Source of the DNA: an uncultured Aggregatibacter sp.
Lineage (GTDB): Bacteria; Pseudomonadota; Gammaproteobacteria; Enterobacterales; Pasteurellaceae
Assembly: GCF_901873365.1 (NCBI RefSeq)
Contig: NZ_CABFLM010000070.1
Location: 1 to 14,238 of the forward strand
Direction of reading: 5' to 3'
DNA length: 14,238 nucleotides
Every line of letters begins with the position of its first letter. Position 1 is the stretch's first letter. Under the pieces are notes generated by a model. That model was not told where the DNA came from. It ran no database searches and saw only the letters and a list, made by a program, of their open reading frames with translations. This document shows, piece after piece, positions 13,794 to 14,238 of this stretch. Position numbers and translations under genes: made by a program.

Positions 13794-14238
13794 ATGCTTA
13801 AAAAATTCTTTAATTATCTACATTCTCGTCTATTTTGGCTGTGGCTTTTTTGGCTTTCCTTTCTCACACAAACCATTTCTCCCGAAGATAGCATCTTTTA
13901 CGGATTATTTGTTATATATATTCTCTACTACTTGATTTTTTCATTTAACCAAAAAGTATTTTGGTATTTTCTTACTTTTATTGTCATCACATTATCACTT
14001 TACTATCCTGTTTATTTATCCTATGGAAAATTAAATTCAGGCGTGGTCGCTGCATTTTTTGAAACGAATCCAGCTGAATCCTTTGAGTTTTTAGGAAAAC
14101 TTAAGTTTGATCAATTTAATTTACCGCTATTATTTATATTCTCAACATTCATCTTATACAAACTAAGAAAATCTGTTAATCCACAAGATAAAACATCAGA
14201 AAAAGAAATAAAAGAAAAGAGAATATTAAACATTATTC
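13794..14238 (+). CDS. Phosphoethanolamine transferase, probable lipopolysaccharide-modifying; N-terminal part, cut by the right edge
   Basis: The frame is open from ATG 13794 to the window end (148 codons) and contains only the membrane domain. Hydrophobic segments lie at about 13-28, 34-50, 54-75 and 110-123, with a basic tail after 124. Between segments 3 and 4 is 'NSGVVAAFFETNPAESFEFL' (81-100). This matches the periplasmic motif of the EptA/Lpt/CptA family, in which the Thr and Glu (here Thr91 and Glu95) help accept phosphoethanolamine from the lipid donor. The sulfatase-like catalytic domain would lie beyond the window. The start lacks a close ribosome binding site: AAGGA is about 24 nt upstream, and no alternative start codon exists before the in-frame TAA at 13764. 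Which sugar it modifies cannot be told from this part. Confidence 0.75.
   Translation, partial: MLKKFFNYLHSRLFWLWLFWLSFLTQTISPEDSIFYGLFVIYILYYLIFSFNQKVFWYFLTFIVITLSLYYPVYLSYGKLNSGVVAAFFETNPAESFEFLGKLKFDQFNLPLLFIFSTFILYKLRKSVNPQDKTSEKEIKEKRILNII

Overview
The window looks like chromosomal core sequence from a Pasteurellaceae bacterium of the Haemophilus/Aggregatibacter/Pasteurella type. The clearest sign is eight perfect copies, on both strands, of the 9-bp DNA uptake signal AAGTGCGGT; about 0.1 would be expected by chance in 14 kb. The proteins also resemble enterobacterial orthologues closely, as is usual for this family. I see no insertion sequence, phage, CRISPR array, tRNA or rRNA.

Layout, left to right. 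Positions 1-204 hold a possible C-terminal tail of a plus-strand gene, a hairpin and the uup terminator. A minus-strand block follows: uup (ABC-F ATPase; start moved to a GTG at 2148), a small exported protein of unknown function, and sstT (Na+/serine-threonine symporter), the last two each with their own terminator. A divergent promoter region at 4226-4452 carries a near-consensus LexA box embedded in a strong sigma-70 promoter. That promoter drives a UmuD-like protein whose catalytic Ser and Lys are both replaced. A second minus-strand block contains rlmE-ftsH (23S rRNA methyltransferase and membrane AAA+ protease, with a plausible promoter in front) and hns-purU, where purU starts just 18 nt after the hns terminator. 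The 429-bp gap at 9035-9463 holds the hns promoter region and a complete lysine riboswitch with a terminator. It lies in front of an NhaC-superfamily transporter, so that gene is probably a lysine transporter. After a 316-bp promoter region comes ilvIH (acetohydroxyacid synthase III; genes overlap by 1 nt). The window ends inside a membrane protein that looks like a lipopolysaccharide phosphoethanolamine transferase.

Most genes are ordinary housekeeping functions: translation and ribosome quality (uup, rlmE), membrane proteolysis (ftsH), nucleoid structure (hns), one-carbon and amino-acid metabolism (purU, ilvIH) and amino-acid transport (sstT, the riboswitch gene). The items that deserve a second look are the SOS-controlled UmuD-like pseudoprotease at 4453-4899, the riboswitch unit at 9201-9463, and the hns terminator/purU junction.
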